Shown here: positions 25,152 to 34,911 of the stretch, in pieces | Layout of the letters: the number at the start of each line of letters is the position of its first letter | Numbering within the stretch: position 1 is the stretch's first letter | From: a bacterium 0.1xD8-71 | GTDB taxonomy: Bacteria > Bacillota > Clostridia > Lachnospirales > Lachnospiraceae | Reading direction: 5' to 3' | Assembly (NCBI GenBank): GCA_003612405.1 | Contig: RAYR01000021.1 | Span: 1-64,000 of the forward strand | DNA: 64,000 nt | The notes under the pieces: model-generated | What the model was told of the DNA's origin: nothing | Databases searched by the model: none | Seen by the model: the letters and a program-made list of their open reading frames with translations, nothing else | Program-made: the position numbers and the translations under genes

Positions 25152-25186
25152 CATGTTATCAGAAAGATCATGGGAGGAATCAATAT

Positions 25187-26479
25187 ATGGTAAAAGCAGT
25201 AGTGGGCGCCAACTGGGGCGATGAGGGAAAAGGAAAGATCACGGATATGCTTGCCCAGAAAGCGGATATTATCGTGCGGTTTCAGGGAGGCGCCAACGCG
25301 GGGCATACCATTGTCAATAACTATGGCAAATTTGCACTGCATACTCTGCCGTCAGGTGTTTTCTATGGACATACTACCAGCATCATCGGCAACGGTGTGG
25401 CATTGAATATTCCGATTTTAATGAATGAGATCAGATCCATTACGGAGAAAAACGTTCCCATGCCTAAAATCCTGGTGTCAGACAGATGCCAGATGGTGAT
25501 GCCGTATCATATTCTCTTTGATCAGTACGAGGAGGAGCGGCTTGGCGGGAAGTCCTTTGGCTCCACCAAATCGGGCATAGCGCCCTTTTATTCCGATAAA
25601 TTTGCCAAGATCGGGTTTCAGGTCAGCGAGCTTTTTGACGAGGCATTGTTACAGGATAAGGCAGAGCGTATCTGTGAGACGAAGAACGTTATTCTGGAGC
25701 ATTTATATCACAAGCCTGTCATAAAGCCGGAAGAACTGCTGGCAACCCTGAGAGAGTACAGGGAAATGATAGAGCCTTATGTGTGCGATGTGTCCGCTTA
25801 TCTGGATAAGGCATTAAAAGAAGGTAAGACCATACTGCTGGAGGGACAGCTTGGTACTTTGAAGGATCCCGATCATGGTATTTATCCTATGGTCACCTCT
25901 TCTTCCACATTGGCAGCCTATGGCGCCATCGGGGCAGGACTGCCGCCCTATGAGATCAAGGAGATTGTAACAGTATGTAAAGCGTATTCTTCCGCTGTGG
26001 GAGCGGGTGCCTTTGTGTCGGAAATCTTCGGGGATGAGGCGGATGAACTGCGCAGACGGGGAGGAGACGGCGGCGAATTTGGCGCAACCACAGGACGCCC
26101 CCGCAGAATGGGATGGTTTGACTGTGTGGCTTCCAAATATGGATGCCGTTTGCAGGGAACCACCGATGTAGCGTTCACGGTACTTGACGTACTGGGATAT
26201 CTGGATGAGATTCCGGTGTGTGTGGGATACGAAATAGATGGAGAAGTGACTACGCAGTTCCCGGTTACCTGTAAATTGGAGAAGGCGAAACCGGTACTGA
26301 AGAAGATGCCGGGATGGAAATGCGATATCCGGGGCATCCGCAGGTATGAGGATCTGCCGGAAAACTGCCGCAGATATGTGGAGTTTATCGAGGAACAGAT
26401 AGGCTATCCGATTACCATGGTCTCAAACGGACCAGGCAGGGAGGATATTATTTATCGTAAAAGTCCCCTGCAAAAGTAA
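25187..26479 (+). CDS. purA: Adenylosuccinate synthetase
   Basis: 430 aa. Makes adenylosuccinate from IMP, GTP and aspartate, the step before PurB in AMP synthesis. The GTP-binding NWGDEGKGK is at residues 9-17, with the catalytic Asp and Lys. NAGHTIV and the C-terminal SNGPGREDIIY close the fold. GGAGG precedes the ATG. It stands alone with its own promoter, 8 kb from purF-purB. A hairpin at 26508 probably ends the transcript. Confidence 0.96.
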   Translation: MVKAVVGANWGDEGKGKITDMLAQKADIIVRFQGGANAGHTIVNNYGKFALHTLPSGVFYGHTTSIIGNGVALNIPILMNEIRSITEKNVPMPKILVSDRCQMVMPYHILFDQYEEERLGGKSFGSTKSGIAPFYSDKFAKIGFQVSELFDEALLQDKAERICETKNVILEHLYHKPVIKPEELLATLREYREMIEPYVCDVSAYLDKALKEGKTILLEGQLGTLKDPDHGIYPMVTSSSTLAAYGAIGAGLPPYEIKEIVTVCKAYSSAVGAGAFVSEIFGDEADELRRRGGDGGEFGATTGRPRRMGWFDCVASKYGCRLQGTTDVAFTVLDVLGYLDEIPVCVGYEIDGEVTTQFPVTCKLEKAKPVLKKMPGWKCDIRGIRRYEDLPENCRRYVEFIEEQIGYPITMVSNGPGREDIIYRKSPLQK

Positions 26480-26507
26480 ATCCAGCATAGATAACAGATC
26501 AGAACAT

Positions 26508-26534
26508 AGTGTCCGTGGGAGCGGGCACTATTCT
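26508..26534 (+). terminator. Probable terminator of purA
   Basis: AGTGTCCG (26508-26515) pairs with CGGGCACT (26522-26529), one wobble; the tail is only moderately T-rich. Confidence 0.55.
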
Positions 26535-26669
26535 TATGATAGCCAAAACCGGCATGGTATGATAAGATAGTAGGGTATATCAGGAAAAATAAGAATGGTA
26601 TGAGGAAAAGGCGGATTGGAGAGAGCCGGACTTGGCATATGCTGTGCTTGATATGGAGTTATGTAAACT

Positions 26670-27557
26670 ATGAACAATCTGGAATATTATAAGGTGTTTT
26701 ACCATGTGGCGAAGACGGGAAGCCTGACGCTTGCGGCAGGAGAGCTGATGATCTCTCAGCCGGCGGTGAGTCAGTCCATAAAGCAGTTGGAGACGGCACT
26801 GGGAACGAAACTCTTCGTGAGGGCGTCCAGAGGTATCCGGCTGACCGGGGAAGGAGAACTGCTCTATCGTTATGTGGCCAAAGGATATGAGCAGATTGCA
26901 CTGGGAGAACAGCGCGTCAGGCAGATGCTGAATCTGGAACTGGGAGAGATTCATATTGGGGCCAGTGATATGACATTGCGGTTCTATCTGCTTCCCTATC
27001 TGGAAGTATTTCATGAACGTTATCCGGGGATCAAAGTGATTGTAAGCAATGCGCCGACACCGGAAACACTGATGAACCTGAAGGAGAATAAGATTGATCT
27101 GGGCGTGGTCAGTACGCCTTTTGAAAACAAAGAAAATCTGCGGGCGGTACAGGTGCGGGAGATTGAAGATGTGTTTGTGGCGGGCAGAAAGTTTATCCAG
27201 TACAAGAACCATATGCTGGATTTGCAGGAACTGGAAAAGATGCCGATTATTTATCTGGACGGCGCTACCAGCACAAGAAATTATATGGATTCTTTTCTGT
27301 CGCAAAACGGCGTGCATATTCAGCCGGAGTTTCAGCTGGCCACCAGTGATATGATCGTACAGTTTGCCATGCGCAATCTGGGGGTTGGATGTGTGGTGAG
27401 GGACTTTGCAGGAGACTATCTGGAGGATGGCAGGCTGTTTGAACTGCGGTTTAACAGGATTATACCCAAGCGGCATTTCAGTGTCATCACGAACCCCAAG
27501 AATCCCTTGTCAGCGGCGGCCCGTAATCTTTTAAAGTTGATGGAGGAGAATTTATGA
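26670..27557 (+). CDS. LysR-family transcriptional regulator
   Basis: 295 aa. N-terminal winged helix-turn-helix at residues 1-60 (YYKVFYHVAKTGSLTLAAGE, then SQPAVSQSIKQLE, FVRASRGIRLTGEG), then the periplasmic-binding-like effector domain (about 90-295, starting GEIHIGASDMTLR). The target and ligand are unknown. It overlaps the following HAD phosphatase gene by 4 bases (ATGA), so the two are co-expressed and may be functionally linked. Confidence 0.92.
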   Translation: MNNLEYYKVFYHVAKTGSLTLAAGELMISQPAVSQSIKQLETALGTKLFVRASRGIRLTGEGELLYRYVAKGYEQIALGEQRVRQMLNLELGEIHIGASDMTLRFYLLPYLEVFHERYPGIKVIVSNAPTPETLMNLKENKIDLGVVSTPFENKENLRAVQVREIEDVFVAGRKFIQYKNHMLDLQELEKMPIIYLDGATSTRNYMDSFLSQNGVHIQPEFQLATSDMIVQFAMRNLGVGCVVRDFAGDYLEDGRLFELRFNRIIPKRHFSVITNPKNPLSAAARNLLKLMEENL

Positions 27558-28159
27558 TTACAACAATTATATTTGATATTGGAAATGTGCTGGCGGATTT
27601 TGTGTGGGAGGAGCATTACAGGAGTTTTGGATATGATGAGGAAACTTTTATGAGGATTGCAAAGGCCACGGTCAAAAACCCTGCATGGAATGAGTATGAC
27701 CGGGGCATCCTCACGGATGAAGAAGTGATGCAGGAATTTATCAAAAGCGATCCGGAACTTGAGGATATTTTAAGAAAGGTATTGAAAAGCAAGAAAACCA
27801 TGGTGCGGCGCAATGATTATGCGATTCCCTGGATCAAGGAGCTGCAGGAAAAGGGGTATCGCTGTCTGTATCTGTCCAATTTCTCCAAAGCGTCGGAGAC
27901 AGATTGCGCGGAGGCGCTGGATTTTATTCCCTGTATGGATGGCGGTATCCTGTCTTACCGTGAAAAAGTCATTAAGCCCATGCCGGAGATTTATCAGCTG
28001 TTGATCGACCGCTATGAACTGGTGCCGGAAGAATGTGTATTTCTGGATGACACGGTGCGCAATCTGGAAGCGGCGCAGAAGTTTGGAATCCACACGATTC
28101 ATTTTACCAGTCAGGAGCAGGCAATCCGGGAATTGCGGGAACTTGGGGTCAATGCGTGA
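27554..28159 (+). CDS. HAD-superfamily phosphatase (YihX-like)
   Basis: 201 aa. Haloacid-dehalogenase fold with motif I FDIGNVL (nucleophile D8), motif II LYLSNFS, motif III Lys near EKVIKPMPEIY and motif IV VFLDDTVRNLEAA. The GNV form of motif I and the helical cap (about 18-80) resemble E. coli YihX, a sugar-phosphate phosphatase, but the substrate here is not predictable. Translationally coupled to the LysR gene. Confidence 0.85.
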   Translation: MITTIIFDIGNVLADFVWEEHYRSFGYDEETFMRIAKATVKNPAWNEYDRGILTDEEVMQEFIKSDPELEDILRKVLKSKKTMVRRNDYAIPWIKELQEKGYRCLYLSNFSKASETDCAEALDFIPCMDGGILSYREKVIKPMPEIYQLLIDRYELVPEECVFLDDTVRNLEAAQKFGIHTIHFTSQEQAIRELRELGVNA

Positions 28160-28202
28160 GAGAAACTATAACATAATGGTAGAGTTTTAACGGAGGATTA
28201 CG

Positions 28203-28952
28203 TTGGCGGATCAATTTGCAAGGACAAGAATTTTATTGGGCGGGGAAGCGATGGAAAAGCTTTCCGGGGCCCGGGTGGCTGTCTTCGGCATCGGCGGTGT
28301 GGGAGGCTATGTCTGTGAGGCCCTTGCCAGAAGCGGTGTGGGCGCCCTGGACTTGATTGATTCCGACAAGGTGAGCCTGACCAACCTGAACCGCCAGATT
28401 ATTGCCACCCATGAGACGATAGGCCGCTATAAGACAGAGGTGATGCAGGAGCGGATTTTATCCATCAATCCACAGGCTGCGGTGAAGGCTTATCAGTGTT
28501 TTTTTCTGCCGGAAAATGCGGGGCAGTTTTCTTTTGCGTCCTATGACTATGTGGTGGATGCAGTGGATACTGTGACGGCTAAGATCGCACTGGTTCTAAA
28601 AGCCCTGGAAGAGAATGTTCCTGTCATCAGCAGCATGGGCGCAGGCAACAAGCTGGATGCAAGCCGTTTCCGGGTGGCGGATATCTATGAGACAAAGGTC
28701 TGTCCGCTGGCCAGGGTTATGCGCAGAGAGTTAAAGAAACGGCATGTGGATCACCTGAAAGTGGTGTATTCAGAGGAGGAACCGGTATCTCCCAGGGGAT
28801 GTCACACCGGGGAAGATGAGAGCGTGGACCTCCTGCCGGACGGGGACAGTAAGGAGGAGCAGCGCAGGGCAGTTCCCGGCAGCGTGGCCTTTGTACCTTC
28901 TGTGGCAGGGCTGATCCTTGCGGGAGAAGTGGTGAAGGATTTAATAGAATAA
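28203..28952 (+). CDS. tcdA: tRNA threonylcarbamoyladenosine dehydratase (TcdA/YgdL)
   Basis: 249 aa E1-like enzyme that forms the cyclic ct6A modification at tRNA position 37. TTG start after GGAGG. The ATP-binding loop GIGGVGG is at residues 29-35, with DSDKVSLTNLNRQ (from 53) carrying the Arg and Asp of ThiF/MoeB enzymes, and the C-terminal SVAFVPSVAGLILAGEVV as in the family. It lacks the CxxC pair of MoeB-type zinc sites, as usual for TcdA. A strong terminator follows. Confidence 0.92.
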   Translation: MADQFARTRILLGGEAMEKLSGARVAVFGIGGVGGYVCEALARSGVGALDLIDSDKVSLTNLNRQIIATHETIGRYKTEVMQERILSINPQAAVKAYQCFFLPENAGQFSFASYDYVVDAVDTVTAKIALVLKALEENVPVISSMGAGNKLDASRFRVADIYETKVCPLARVMRRELKKRHVDHLKVVYSEEEPVSPRGCHTGEDESVDLLPDGDSKEEQRRAVPGSVAFVPSVAGLILAGEVVKDLIE

Positions 28953-28983
28953 TTATCAATTTCATATCATATTATCTTTAAAC

Positions 28984-29035
28984 TGGCATTGTTAAAAATA
29001 TCAAAACTGGATATTTAACAATGCCATATTTTCTT
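28984..29035 (+). terminator. Strong intrinsic terminator after tcdA
   Basis: TGGCATTGTTAAA pairs with TTTAACAATGCCA over the outer 13 bp and ATATC with GATAT inside; the hairpin spans 28984-29026 and is followed by a T-rich stretch. Confidence 0.85.
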
Positions 29036-29090
29036 TATAATTCCAGTCAGATACTATAGACAGGAATATTTAAAGAAGGAGAAGAGCAAA

Positions 29091-29966
29091 ATGAGTGAAG
29101 AAAGATATGTATTGAACAAGCAGTTGGCCCAGATGTTGAAGGGCGGTGTCATTATGGATGTGACTACGCCACAGCAGGCACAGATTGCCCAGGAGGCGGG
29201 CGCCTGTGCGGTGATGGCGTTAGAGAGGATTCCGGCGGATATCCGTGCGGCAGGCGGGGTCTCCAGAATGAGCGACCCGAAGATGATCAAGGGAATCCAG
29301 GAGGCCGTATCGATTCCGGTGATGGCCAAGTGTCGGATCGGTCATTTTGTGGAGGCACAGATTCTGGAAGCCATCGAGATCGATTATATTGATGAGAGTG
29401 AAGTGCTGTCCCCGGCGGACGATGTATACCATATTGACAAGAGAGCGTTCCGGGTGCCTTTTGTGTGCGGCGCCAAAGATCTGGGGGAGGCACTTCGGCG
29501 TATCAATGAAGGCGCATCCATGATCCGTACCAAGGGAGAGCCGGGCACCGGGGATGTGGTGCAGGCAGTGCGGCACATGCGCAGGATGAACAGCGAGATT
29601 GCCAGGATCACTTCCATGCGGACAGACGAACTCTACGAGGAGGCCAAACAGCTTTCCGTGCCCTTTGCGCTGGTGGAGTATGTACACGACAACGGACGGC
29701 TGCCGGTGGTGAATTTTGCGGCAGGGGGTGTGGCCACCCCGGCGGATGCGGCGCTGATGATGCAGTTGGGAGCAGAGGGTGTCTTTGTGGGATCCGGCAT
29801 CTTTAAGTCGGGCAATCCAAAGAAACGCGCAGCGGCAATCGTACAGGCAGTGACCAACTACCAGGACAGCAGGATGTTGGCAGAGTTGTCGGAAGATCTG
29901 GGAGAAGCAATGGTGGGCATCAATGAACAGGAGATTGCCCTTTTAATGGCGGAACGGGGCGTGTGA
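29091..29966 (+). CDS. pdxS: Pyridoxal 5'-phosphate synthase, PdxS subunit
   Basis: 291 aa. Condenses ribose 5-phosphate, glyceraldehyde 3-phosphate and ammonia to pyridoxal phosphate. The (beta/alpha)8 barrel holds D23 (IMDVTTPQQ) and the Schiff-base Lys K80 (VPVMAK-type segment [12 protein letters not shown]). The conserved [12 protein letters not shown] is present. GGAG precedes the ATG. pdxT starts one base after its stop codon, giving the standard two-subunit complex. Confidence 0.97.
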   Translation: MSEERYVLNKQLAQMLKGGVIMDVTTPQQAQIAQEAGACAVMALERIPADIRAAGGVSRMSDPKMIKGIQEAVSIPVMAKCRIGHFVEAQILEAIEIDYIDESEVLSPADDVYHIDKRAFRVPFVCGAKDLGEALRRINEGASMIRTKGEPGTGDVVQAVRHMRRMNSEIARITSMRTDELYEEAKQLSVPFALVEYVHDNGRLPVVNFAAGGVATPADAALMMQLGAEGVFVGSGIFKSGNPKKRAAAIVQAVTNYQDSRMLAELSEDLGEAMVGINEQEIALLMAERGV

Positions 29967-29967
29967 T

Positions 29968-30543
29968 ATGGGAGCTGTGAAAAAGATAGCTGTGCTTTCC
30001 GTGCAGGGCGCCTTTGCGGAACAGGAAAAGCGGATTGAGGATCTGGGAGCGGAATGTATTGAAATCAGACAGAAAGCGGATCTCATGCAGGATTTCGATG
30101 GAATGATTCTGCCCGGCGGAGAAAGTACCGTGCAGGGAAAACTCCTGACAGAATTGGGCATGTTGGAACCCTTGCGGGACAGAATACGAAGCGGCCTTCC
30201 GGTTCTTGGTACCTGTGCGGGGCTGATTCTCCTGGCAGGTGAACTGGGAGGCGGCGAACATGGCTGGCTGGGCACACTGCCCGTACGGGTACGGCGCAAT
30301 GCCTATGGCAGGCAGTTAGGCAGCTTTCATGTGAGAGAAGTATTTCAGGGAATCGGCAGGATTCCCATGACTTTTATCCGTGCACCCTATGTGGAATCTG
30401 TCACGGAAGGGGTGGAGATACTTGCCACAGTGGACAACCGGATTGTGGCCGTACGGTATGCAAATCAGATAGGCATAGCCTTTCATCCGGAACTGGATGA
30501 GGACGAGAGCATCCATAAGATGTTTCTTAGTATATGTTTATAA
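29968..30543 (+). CDS. pdxT: Pyridoxal 5'-phosphate synthase, glutaminase subunit PdxT
   Basis: 191 aa. Supplies ammonia from glutamine to PdxS. Class I glutaminase motifs are intact: GGES (50-53), the nucleophile C83 (GTCAGLILLA) and the H173/E175 pair (FHPELDED). Located directly behind pdxS. Its stop is 5 bases from the stop of a convergent small membrane protein gene, with no obvious terminator between them. Confidence 0.96.
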   Translation: MGAVKKIAVLSVQGAFAEQEKRIEDLGAECIEIRQKADLMQDFDGMILPGGESTVQGKLLTELGMLEPLRDRIRSGLPVLGTCAGLILLAGELGGGEHGWLGTLPVRVRRNAYGRQLGSFHVREVFQGIGRIPMTFIRAPYVESVTEGVEILATVDNRIVAVRYANQIGIAFHPELDEDESIHKMFLSICL

Positions 30544-30548
30544 GGTTT

Positions 30549-30902
30549 TTAATCTGTTTGCGATGGGTCAGTATTTTCCGGGGATTGATCCGCAGACATA
30601 TTTTCCGGTTTCAGGTTGGTGCCGGTGTACTTGTCGCTGTGCAGCATATCCAGGGAGGCCATATTGTGTTTGTCGCGGTAGATGCCGTAAAGCCAGATAT
30701 AGATCCACAGTAAGATGGGCAGGGCAATCGTCATCAGCAGACAGCCTGCAAACAATCTGCCCGCATCCCCCAGGTCGAGGAAAGCCACGATCAGGGTAAT
30801 CACATACATGGCGGCTAACAGGAAGACACAGATAAGCGCCGCAATCTGTTTGGGTGTTCTTTTCCGGGTAGGTTGACGGTTATCAGGAGAGGATTGTTTC
30901 AT
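30549..30902 (-). CDS. Small two-helix membrane protein (117 aa)
   Basis: Minus-strand gene with AAAGGAA before the ATG. A basic hydrophilic N terminus is followed by two membrane helices (about residues 19-42 and 49-73), then a cytoplasmic hydrophilic tail with HNMASLDMLHSDKYTG. I recall similar small proteins next to unrelated genes in Lachnospiraceae, without known function. Converges on pdxT. Confidence 0.65.
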   Translation of the reverse strand: MKQSSPDNRQPTRKRTPKQIAALICVFLLAAMYVITLIVAFLDLGDAGRLFAGCLLMTIALPILLWIYIWLYGIYRDKHNMASLDMLHSDKYTGTNLKPENMSADQSPENTDPSQTD

Positions 30903-31096
30903 GGGGATTCCTTTCTTTGCCGGGTCTACGCAGTGGGACTTGAAAATCTTCGGTGTCCCGTCTACGGGTTTCGCTCTATGCAGTGTACCATATTTCCTAT
31001 GGAAAAGAAAGTGACAAAAGGGGAAATTTCCGTTATGATAGAGTCAGCTGGGAAAGGGGTTTCCGGAAAAAGAATGAATTCACAGGAGACAGGCAT

Positions 31097-33652
31097 ATGG
31101 AGAAACAGATTTTAAACAGTGATAACTGGAAGATGCAGATTGTGGGAGAGAATGTTTATGGGATTACACAGGAAGAAATTCCGGCCGTGATTCCCGGTTC
31201 CGTCTATGGCAATCTGCTGCTTCAGGGATTGATTCCGGATCCTTACGATGGAATGAATGAATTGACGGCATTGAAACTGATGGAGAATGATTTTCGGTTT
31301 CGGACGGTTTTTACCCTCACCAGGGAACAGGTTGAGAGTGATTTTCTGCTGCTTCGATTTGACGGGATAGATACCCTGGCGGATATTTATCTCAATGATG
31401 TTCTGCTGGGACATGCTGATAATATGCATCGTGTCTGGGAGTTTGTCATAGAGGAAACCGCCAGAACGGGAGAGAATGAACTGCGGGTAGAGATTGCCTC
31501 CCCTACGCGCTTTATCAAGGCGGAAAATGAGAAGGTCTATACAGGCGGGTCTACGGATAGTATGCAAGGATTTCCCCATCTTCGTAAGGCACACTGTATG
31601 TTCGGCTGGGATTGGGGGCCGAGACTGCCTGATGCCGGTATTTTCCGGGAAGTTTCGGTTTTGTCCGGCCAGAAGGCAAGGCTGGAACAGGTTTATATAA
31701 CACAGAACTGGGGAGAGCAGGAAGAGAAGGCAGCTGCAACGAAAGCGCCGGGAGAACAGGAAACAGACAGCGTCACCTTGCAGTATGCTGTGACGGTGGA
31801 AGACTTTGCGGCGGCGGATTATGAGATCAGGATTGCCCTCTATGACGAGCAGGGGTCTCTGGTGGCGGAGAAATCCTCTGCCGGGGATTTGAGCACGCAG
31901 CAGGCAGAAGGACAGCCGGCTGCCGCAGCCGGCTGGGACACCATTACGGTGGAGCATCCGAAGCGCTGGTGGCCCCATGGGTATGGAGAACAGACGCTTT
32001 ACCGTGCGGAAGTGCTGCTGCTGGATGCAGAAGGAAATCTTCTGGACACCTGGAGCCGCAGGATAGGACTGCGTACCATGACCATCAATACAGAGGAAGA
32101 TGAGTGGGGACAGTGTTTTGCCCACGAGGTCAATGGTGTGAAGATTTTTGCCATGGGTGCCGACTATATTCCGGAAGATAATATTCTATCCAGAGTGACT
32201 AAAGAACGTACCCGCAGGCTGTTGGAGGATGCAGTGGCGGTGAATCATAACTGTATCCGTGTCTGGGGCGGCGGTTATTATCCGGAGGACTGGTTCTTTG
32301 ACGCCTGCGACGAACTGGGACTGATTGTGTGGCAGGATTTCATGTTTGCCTGTGCCTCCTATGAGCTGGATGATGCGTTTGCCCGCAACGTCAGCGAAGA
32401 GATCCGGGATAATGTGCGGCGGATCAGGCATCATGCCTGCCTGGGTATCTGGTGCGGTAACAACGAGATGGAAACCCAGACTTTAGACAAGGCCTGGAAT
32501 CCTTCGATCAAGCAGAAATATGATTATATCAAACTCTTTGAATATATCATACCGAAGATTCTGGAAGAGGAAGATCCGGCTACATTCTACTGGCCTTCGT
32601 CTCCGTCTTCCGGCGGCAATTATGATAATCCCTGGGACGAGAACCGGGGTGATACCCATTACTGGGAAGTGTGGCATGGCAACAAACCTTTTACGGACTA
32701 CAGGAAATATTACTTCCGTTACATGTCCGAGTTTGGCTTCCAGTCTTTCCCATGTCTGAAGACAGTGGAGAGCTTTACCAGGCCGCAGGACCGCAATGTT
32801 TTCTCCCGGGTAATGGAGATGCACCAGAGGAATACGGCGGCCAACGGTAAGATTATGACGTATATGTCGGCCACCTATCTATACCCGAAGAATTTTGAGA
32901 TGCTCCTATATGCGTCCCAGCTTCTCCAGGCAGATGCCATCCGCTACGGGATCGAGCATTTCAGAAGGCATCGGGGCAGATGTATGGGCACGGTGGTATG
33001 GCAGCTTAACGATATCTGGCCGGTGGCTTCCTGGGCCAGCATTGATTACTTTGGCCGGTGGAAAGCCCTGCATTATGCGGAAAAAAGAGCCTTTGCCCCG
33101 GTGATGATATCCTGCGAGGAAGTGGGAGAACTCAGCGAGAGACCTTACTGTGTGGCCCAGCCGGAGCCGATTCAGGTATCGGCTGCCCTGCATGTGGCCA
33201 ATGAAACCATGGAGCCTGTCAGCGGCACGGTGAAGTGGGAACTGCGGAAGGCTTCCGGGGAAGAGATTATGGCAGGACGGCAGGAAGTGACCGTGGCAGC
33301 ATTGTCAGGGCTTTGGCTGGAGAAGATGGATCTGTCTGCGTACAATGAGCTGGAAGTTTATATAAGTTATTCATTTGTACAGGGAGAACATGTGGTATCG
33401 GAAAATACCAGTCTGTTTACGGCACCCAAACACTTCCCGTTCCAGGATCCCGGACTTACCATGAGAAGGGAAGGGAATACTCTGGTGGTAACTGCACAGA
33501 CTTATGCCAGAAGTGTTTCCATTGAGGGGATAGACGGCGATGTGAAACTGACCGATAATTTCTTTGATATGAATCCTGGAGAAAAACGTGTTGATATCTT
33601 AGAAGGTGACGCGAAAGAATTTAAACTGCTGTCAGTGTATGATATTGCATAG
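31097..33652 (+). CDS. Beta-mannosidase, glycoside hydrolase family 2
   Basis: 851 aa. The start at 31097 has AGGAG at 8-base spacing; upstream in-frame starts lack sites. The GH2 layout is a sugar-binding domain (about 1-180), an Ig-like domain (about 190-320), a TIM barrel (about 330-690) and C-terminal beta domains. The acid/base is E457 (WCGNNEMET) and the nucleophile E545 (MSEFGFQS), both in the pattern of beta-mannosidases, and RVWGGGYYPED matches that subgroup. No signal peptide, so it acts in the cytoplasm on imported oligosaccharides. No transporter or sugar regulator is adjacent. Confidence 0.92.
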   Translation: MEKQILNSDNWKMQIVGENVYGITQEEIPAVIPGSVYGNLLLQGLIPDPYDGMNELTALKLMENDFRFRTVFTLTREQVESDFLLLRFDGIDTLADIYLNDVLLGHADNMHRVWEFVIEETARTGENELRVEIASPTRFIKAENEKVYTGGSTDSMQGFPHLRKAHCMFGWDWGPRLPDAGIFREVSVLSGQKARLEQVYITQNWGEQEEKAAATKAPGEQETDSVTLQYAVTVEDFAAADYEIRIALYDEQGSLVAEKSSAGDLSTQQAEGQPAAAAGWDTITVEHPKRWWPHGYGEQTLYRAEVLLLDAEGNLLDTWSRRIGLRTMTINTEEDEWGQCFAHEVNGVKIFAMGADYIPEDNILSRVTKERTRRLLEDAVAVNHNCIRVWGGGYYPEDWFFDACDELGLIVWQDFMFACASYELDDAFARNVSEEIRDNVRRIRHHACLGIWCGNNEMETQTLDKAWNPSIKQKYDYIKLFEYIIPKILEEEDPATFYWPSSPSSGGNYDNPWDENRGDTHYWEVWHGNKPFTDYRKYYFRYMSEFGFQSFPCLKTVESFTRPQDRNVFSRVMEMHQRNTAANGKIMTYMSATYLYPKNFEMLLYASQLLQADAIRYGIEHFRRHRGRCMGTVVWQLNDIWPVASWASIDYFGRWKALHYAEKRAFAPVMISCEEVGELSERPYCVAQPEPIQVSAALHVANETMEPVSGTVKWELRKASGEEIMAGRQEVTVAALSGLWLEKMDLSAYNELEVYISYSFVQGEHVVSENTSLFTAPKHFPFQDPGLTMRREGNTLVVTAQTYARSVSIEGIDGDVKLTDNFFDMNPGEKRVDILEGDAKEFKLLSVYDIA

Positions 33653-33663
33653 AACATGTAAAG

Positions 33664-33694
33664 AGGCCGCCACCAGATTGGTGACGGCCTTTCA
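33664..33694 (+). terminator. Terminator after the beta-mannosidase gene
   Basis: A 12-bp stem with one mismatch (33664-33675 with 33679-33690) around a 3-base loop, followed by TTTC. Confidence 0.75.
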
Positions 33695-33791
33695 TAGGGG
33701 AGGATAAGTATTTTACTTTCTCTTTGGTAACCATCAAAGGAGGGGGTCCATTGACTATTAAGTAGTATGGACGGCTTTTGGGGGAATATAC

Positions 33792-33872
33792 ATGGCAGGC
33801 AAAAATATTTTACTTTTCTTACGAAATGTTATATACTTAGGTGGCAAAACAGATTGTCCTTATGTGGGATGA
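33792..33872 (+). CDS. Possible microprotein of 26 residues
   Basis: The frame starts MAGKNILLFLRNVIYLGG and ends in CPYVG. It is amphipathic to hydrophobic in the first half and has one Cys. It has a well spaced ribosome-binding site (GGGGGAA), which is the only positive evidence. A sigma-A-like promoter lies within it, so it could be a chance frame. Confidence 0.25.
   Translation: MAGKNILLFLRNVIYLGGKTDCPYVG
33809..33837 (+). promoter_or_regulatory. Promoter of the SEC-C protein gene
   Basis: TTTACT (33809-33814), 17-bp spacer, TATACT (33832-33837); transcription should start near 33844, about 60 bases before the gene. Confidence 0.55.
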
Positions 33873-33906
33873 CTGTATATTATTAGGATAAAAGGTGGTA
33901 ATGACG

Positions 33907-34413
33907 ATGGCATTATTAAAACAGTGGCGTGATATGGCGTATTCCGAGACGGCAAACAAAGGCGATCTGCAAAGACTCTGGGCCGATTATTTTCAGAAAG
34001 AGAAAGAGATTTATGCGCAGCTTTTAAAGACACCCGACAAGGAAGTGAAGGGCACAGTCAAGGAGCTGGCAGATAAATATGAAGTGGAACTGATGACCAT
34101 GGTGGGCTTTCTGGACGGCATCAATGACAGCTTGAAAAAGCCCAATCCCATCGAGGAGATGGAGGAGGATACCAAGGTAGGTCTTGGTTTTGACAAGGAG
34201 CTGCTTTATAAAAATATGGTAGCGGCGGGTGCAGACTGGCTTTATGAGCTGGAAGAGTGGAATGATATCTTTGATGAGGATACCAGAAAGGCACTCTACA
34301 GGGAGCAGAAGCAATCCACCACAGTCCGTAAGGAGAAAAGGGTTTATCCCAATGATCCCTGTCCCTGCGGCAGCGGCAAGAAATATAAGAAATGTTGTGG
34401 TAAAAATGCATAA
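33907..34413 (+). CDS. SEC-C metal-binding motif protein (168 aa)
   Basis: The third of three possible starts (GTG 33895, ATG 33901, ATG 33907) has the best spacing to GGTGG. The body is helical and acidic. The C terminus has a classical SEC-C zinc motif, C152-P-C154 ... C163-C164 ([15 protein letters not shown]), as found at the end of SecA and in many stand-alone proteins. Function of the stand-alone form is unknown; an adaptor or ribosome-linked role has been proposed for the motif. It overlaps the next gene by 8 bases. Confidence 0.8.
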   Translation: MALLKQWRDMAYSETANKGDLQRLWADYFQKEKEIYAQLLKTPDKEVKGTVKELADKYEVELMTMVGFLDGINDSLKKPNPIEEMEEDTKVGLGFDKELLYKNMVAAGADWLYELEEWNDIFDEDTRKALYREQKQSTTVRKEKRVYPNDPCPCGSGKKYKKCCGKNA

Positions 34414-34870
34414 CGGGTTAAAAAAGACTGCATCCCGGACCAAACAGGCAGTAGAGACTTTCTATGAGGGATACAATTGTGCCCAGTCAGTTTTTGCGAC
34501 CTATGCGGACTGTTTTGGAATGGACCGGGAGATGGCATTTAAGATGTCCAGTGCCATGGGTGCCGGCGTGGGCAGAATGAGAGAGGTCTGCGGAGCCGTA
34601 TCTTCCATGGCCATGCTGGCCGGTCTGAAAGAAGGCAATGCCAATCCTGAGGATGAGGAGGCCAAAGAGCGGATTTACCTGCGGGTACGGCAGATGAGCG
34701 AACGGTTCCGGCAGGAGAACGGCAGTATCATTTGCAGAGAACTTCTGGGCATCACAGAGGCGGAGGAAAGTGCGAAACCGCAGCCGCGTACCAGGGAATA
34801 TTATGAGTCAAGGCCCTGTCCTCATCTGATCGAGTGTGCGGCCAGGATTATTGAAGAGGAACTGCTGTAG
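34406..34870 (+). CDS. C_GCAxxG_C_C family protein (possible redox/metal protein)
   Basis: 154 aa. The ATG at 34406 overlaps the end of the SEC-C gene, so translation is coupled. The family pattern is visible: GYNCAQSVF (C25), C36, [17 protein letters not shown] (C62), then a CRELLG Cys and a final [13 protein letters not shown]. All family Cys are present. Members are small cytoplasmic helical proteins, frequent in anaerobes, assumed to bind metal or take part in redox reactions; the exact role is unknown. Confidence 0.85.
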   Translation: MHNGLKKTASRTKQAVETFYEGYNCAQSVFATYADCFGMDREMAFKMSSAMGAGVGRMREVCGAVSSMAMLAGLKEGNANPEDEEAKERIYLRVRQMSERFRQENGSIICRELLGITEAEESAKPQPRTREYYESRPCPHLIECAARIIEEELL

Positions 34871-34911
34871 ATACTGTGGAGCGGGCATCAAAAGAAATAT
34901 TTGAAAAACGC

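Larger units (their letters stand above)
33695..33906 (+). other. Intergenic stretch with a hairpin, a promoter and a possible 26-codon ORF
   Basis: GTCCAT/ATGGAC with an inner ACTA/TAGT stem forms a hairpin at 33750-33774. A 26-codon frame starts with ATG at 33792, six bases after GGGGGAA, and ends with TGA at 33870-33872. The SEC-C promoter (33809-33837) lies inside that frame, which makes the peptide doubtful. Confidence 0.4.

Noticed and set aside
26580-27476. 298-codon minus-strand frame opposite the LysR gene
   Set aside because: Shadow of the regulator; composition and lack of motifs are typical of antisense frames.
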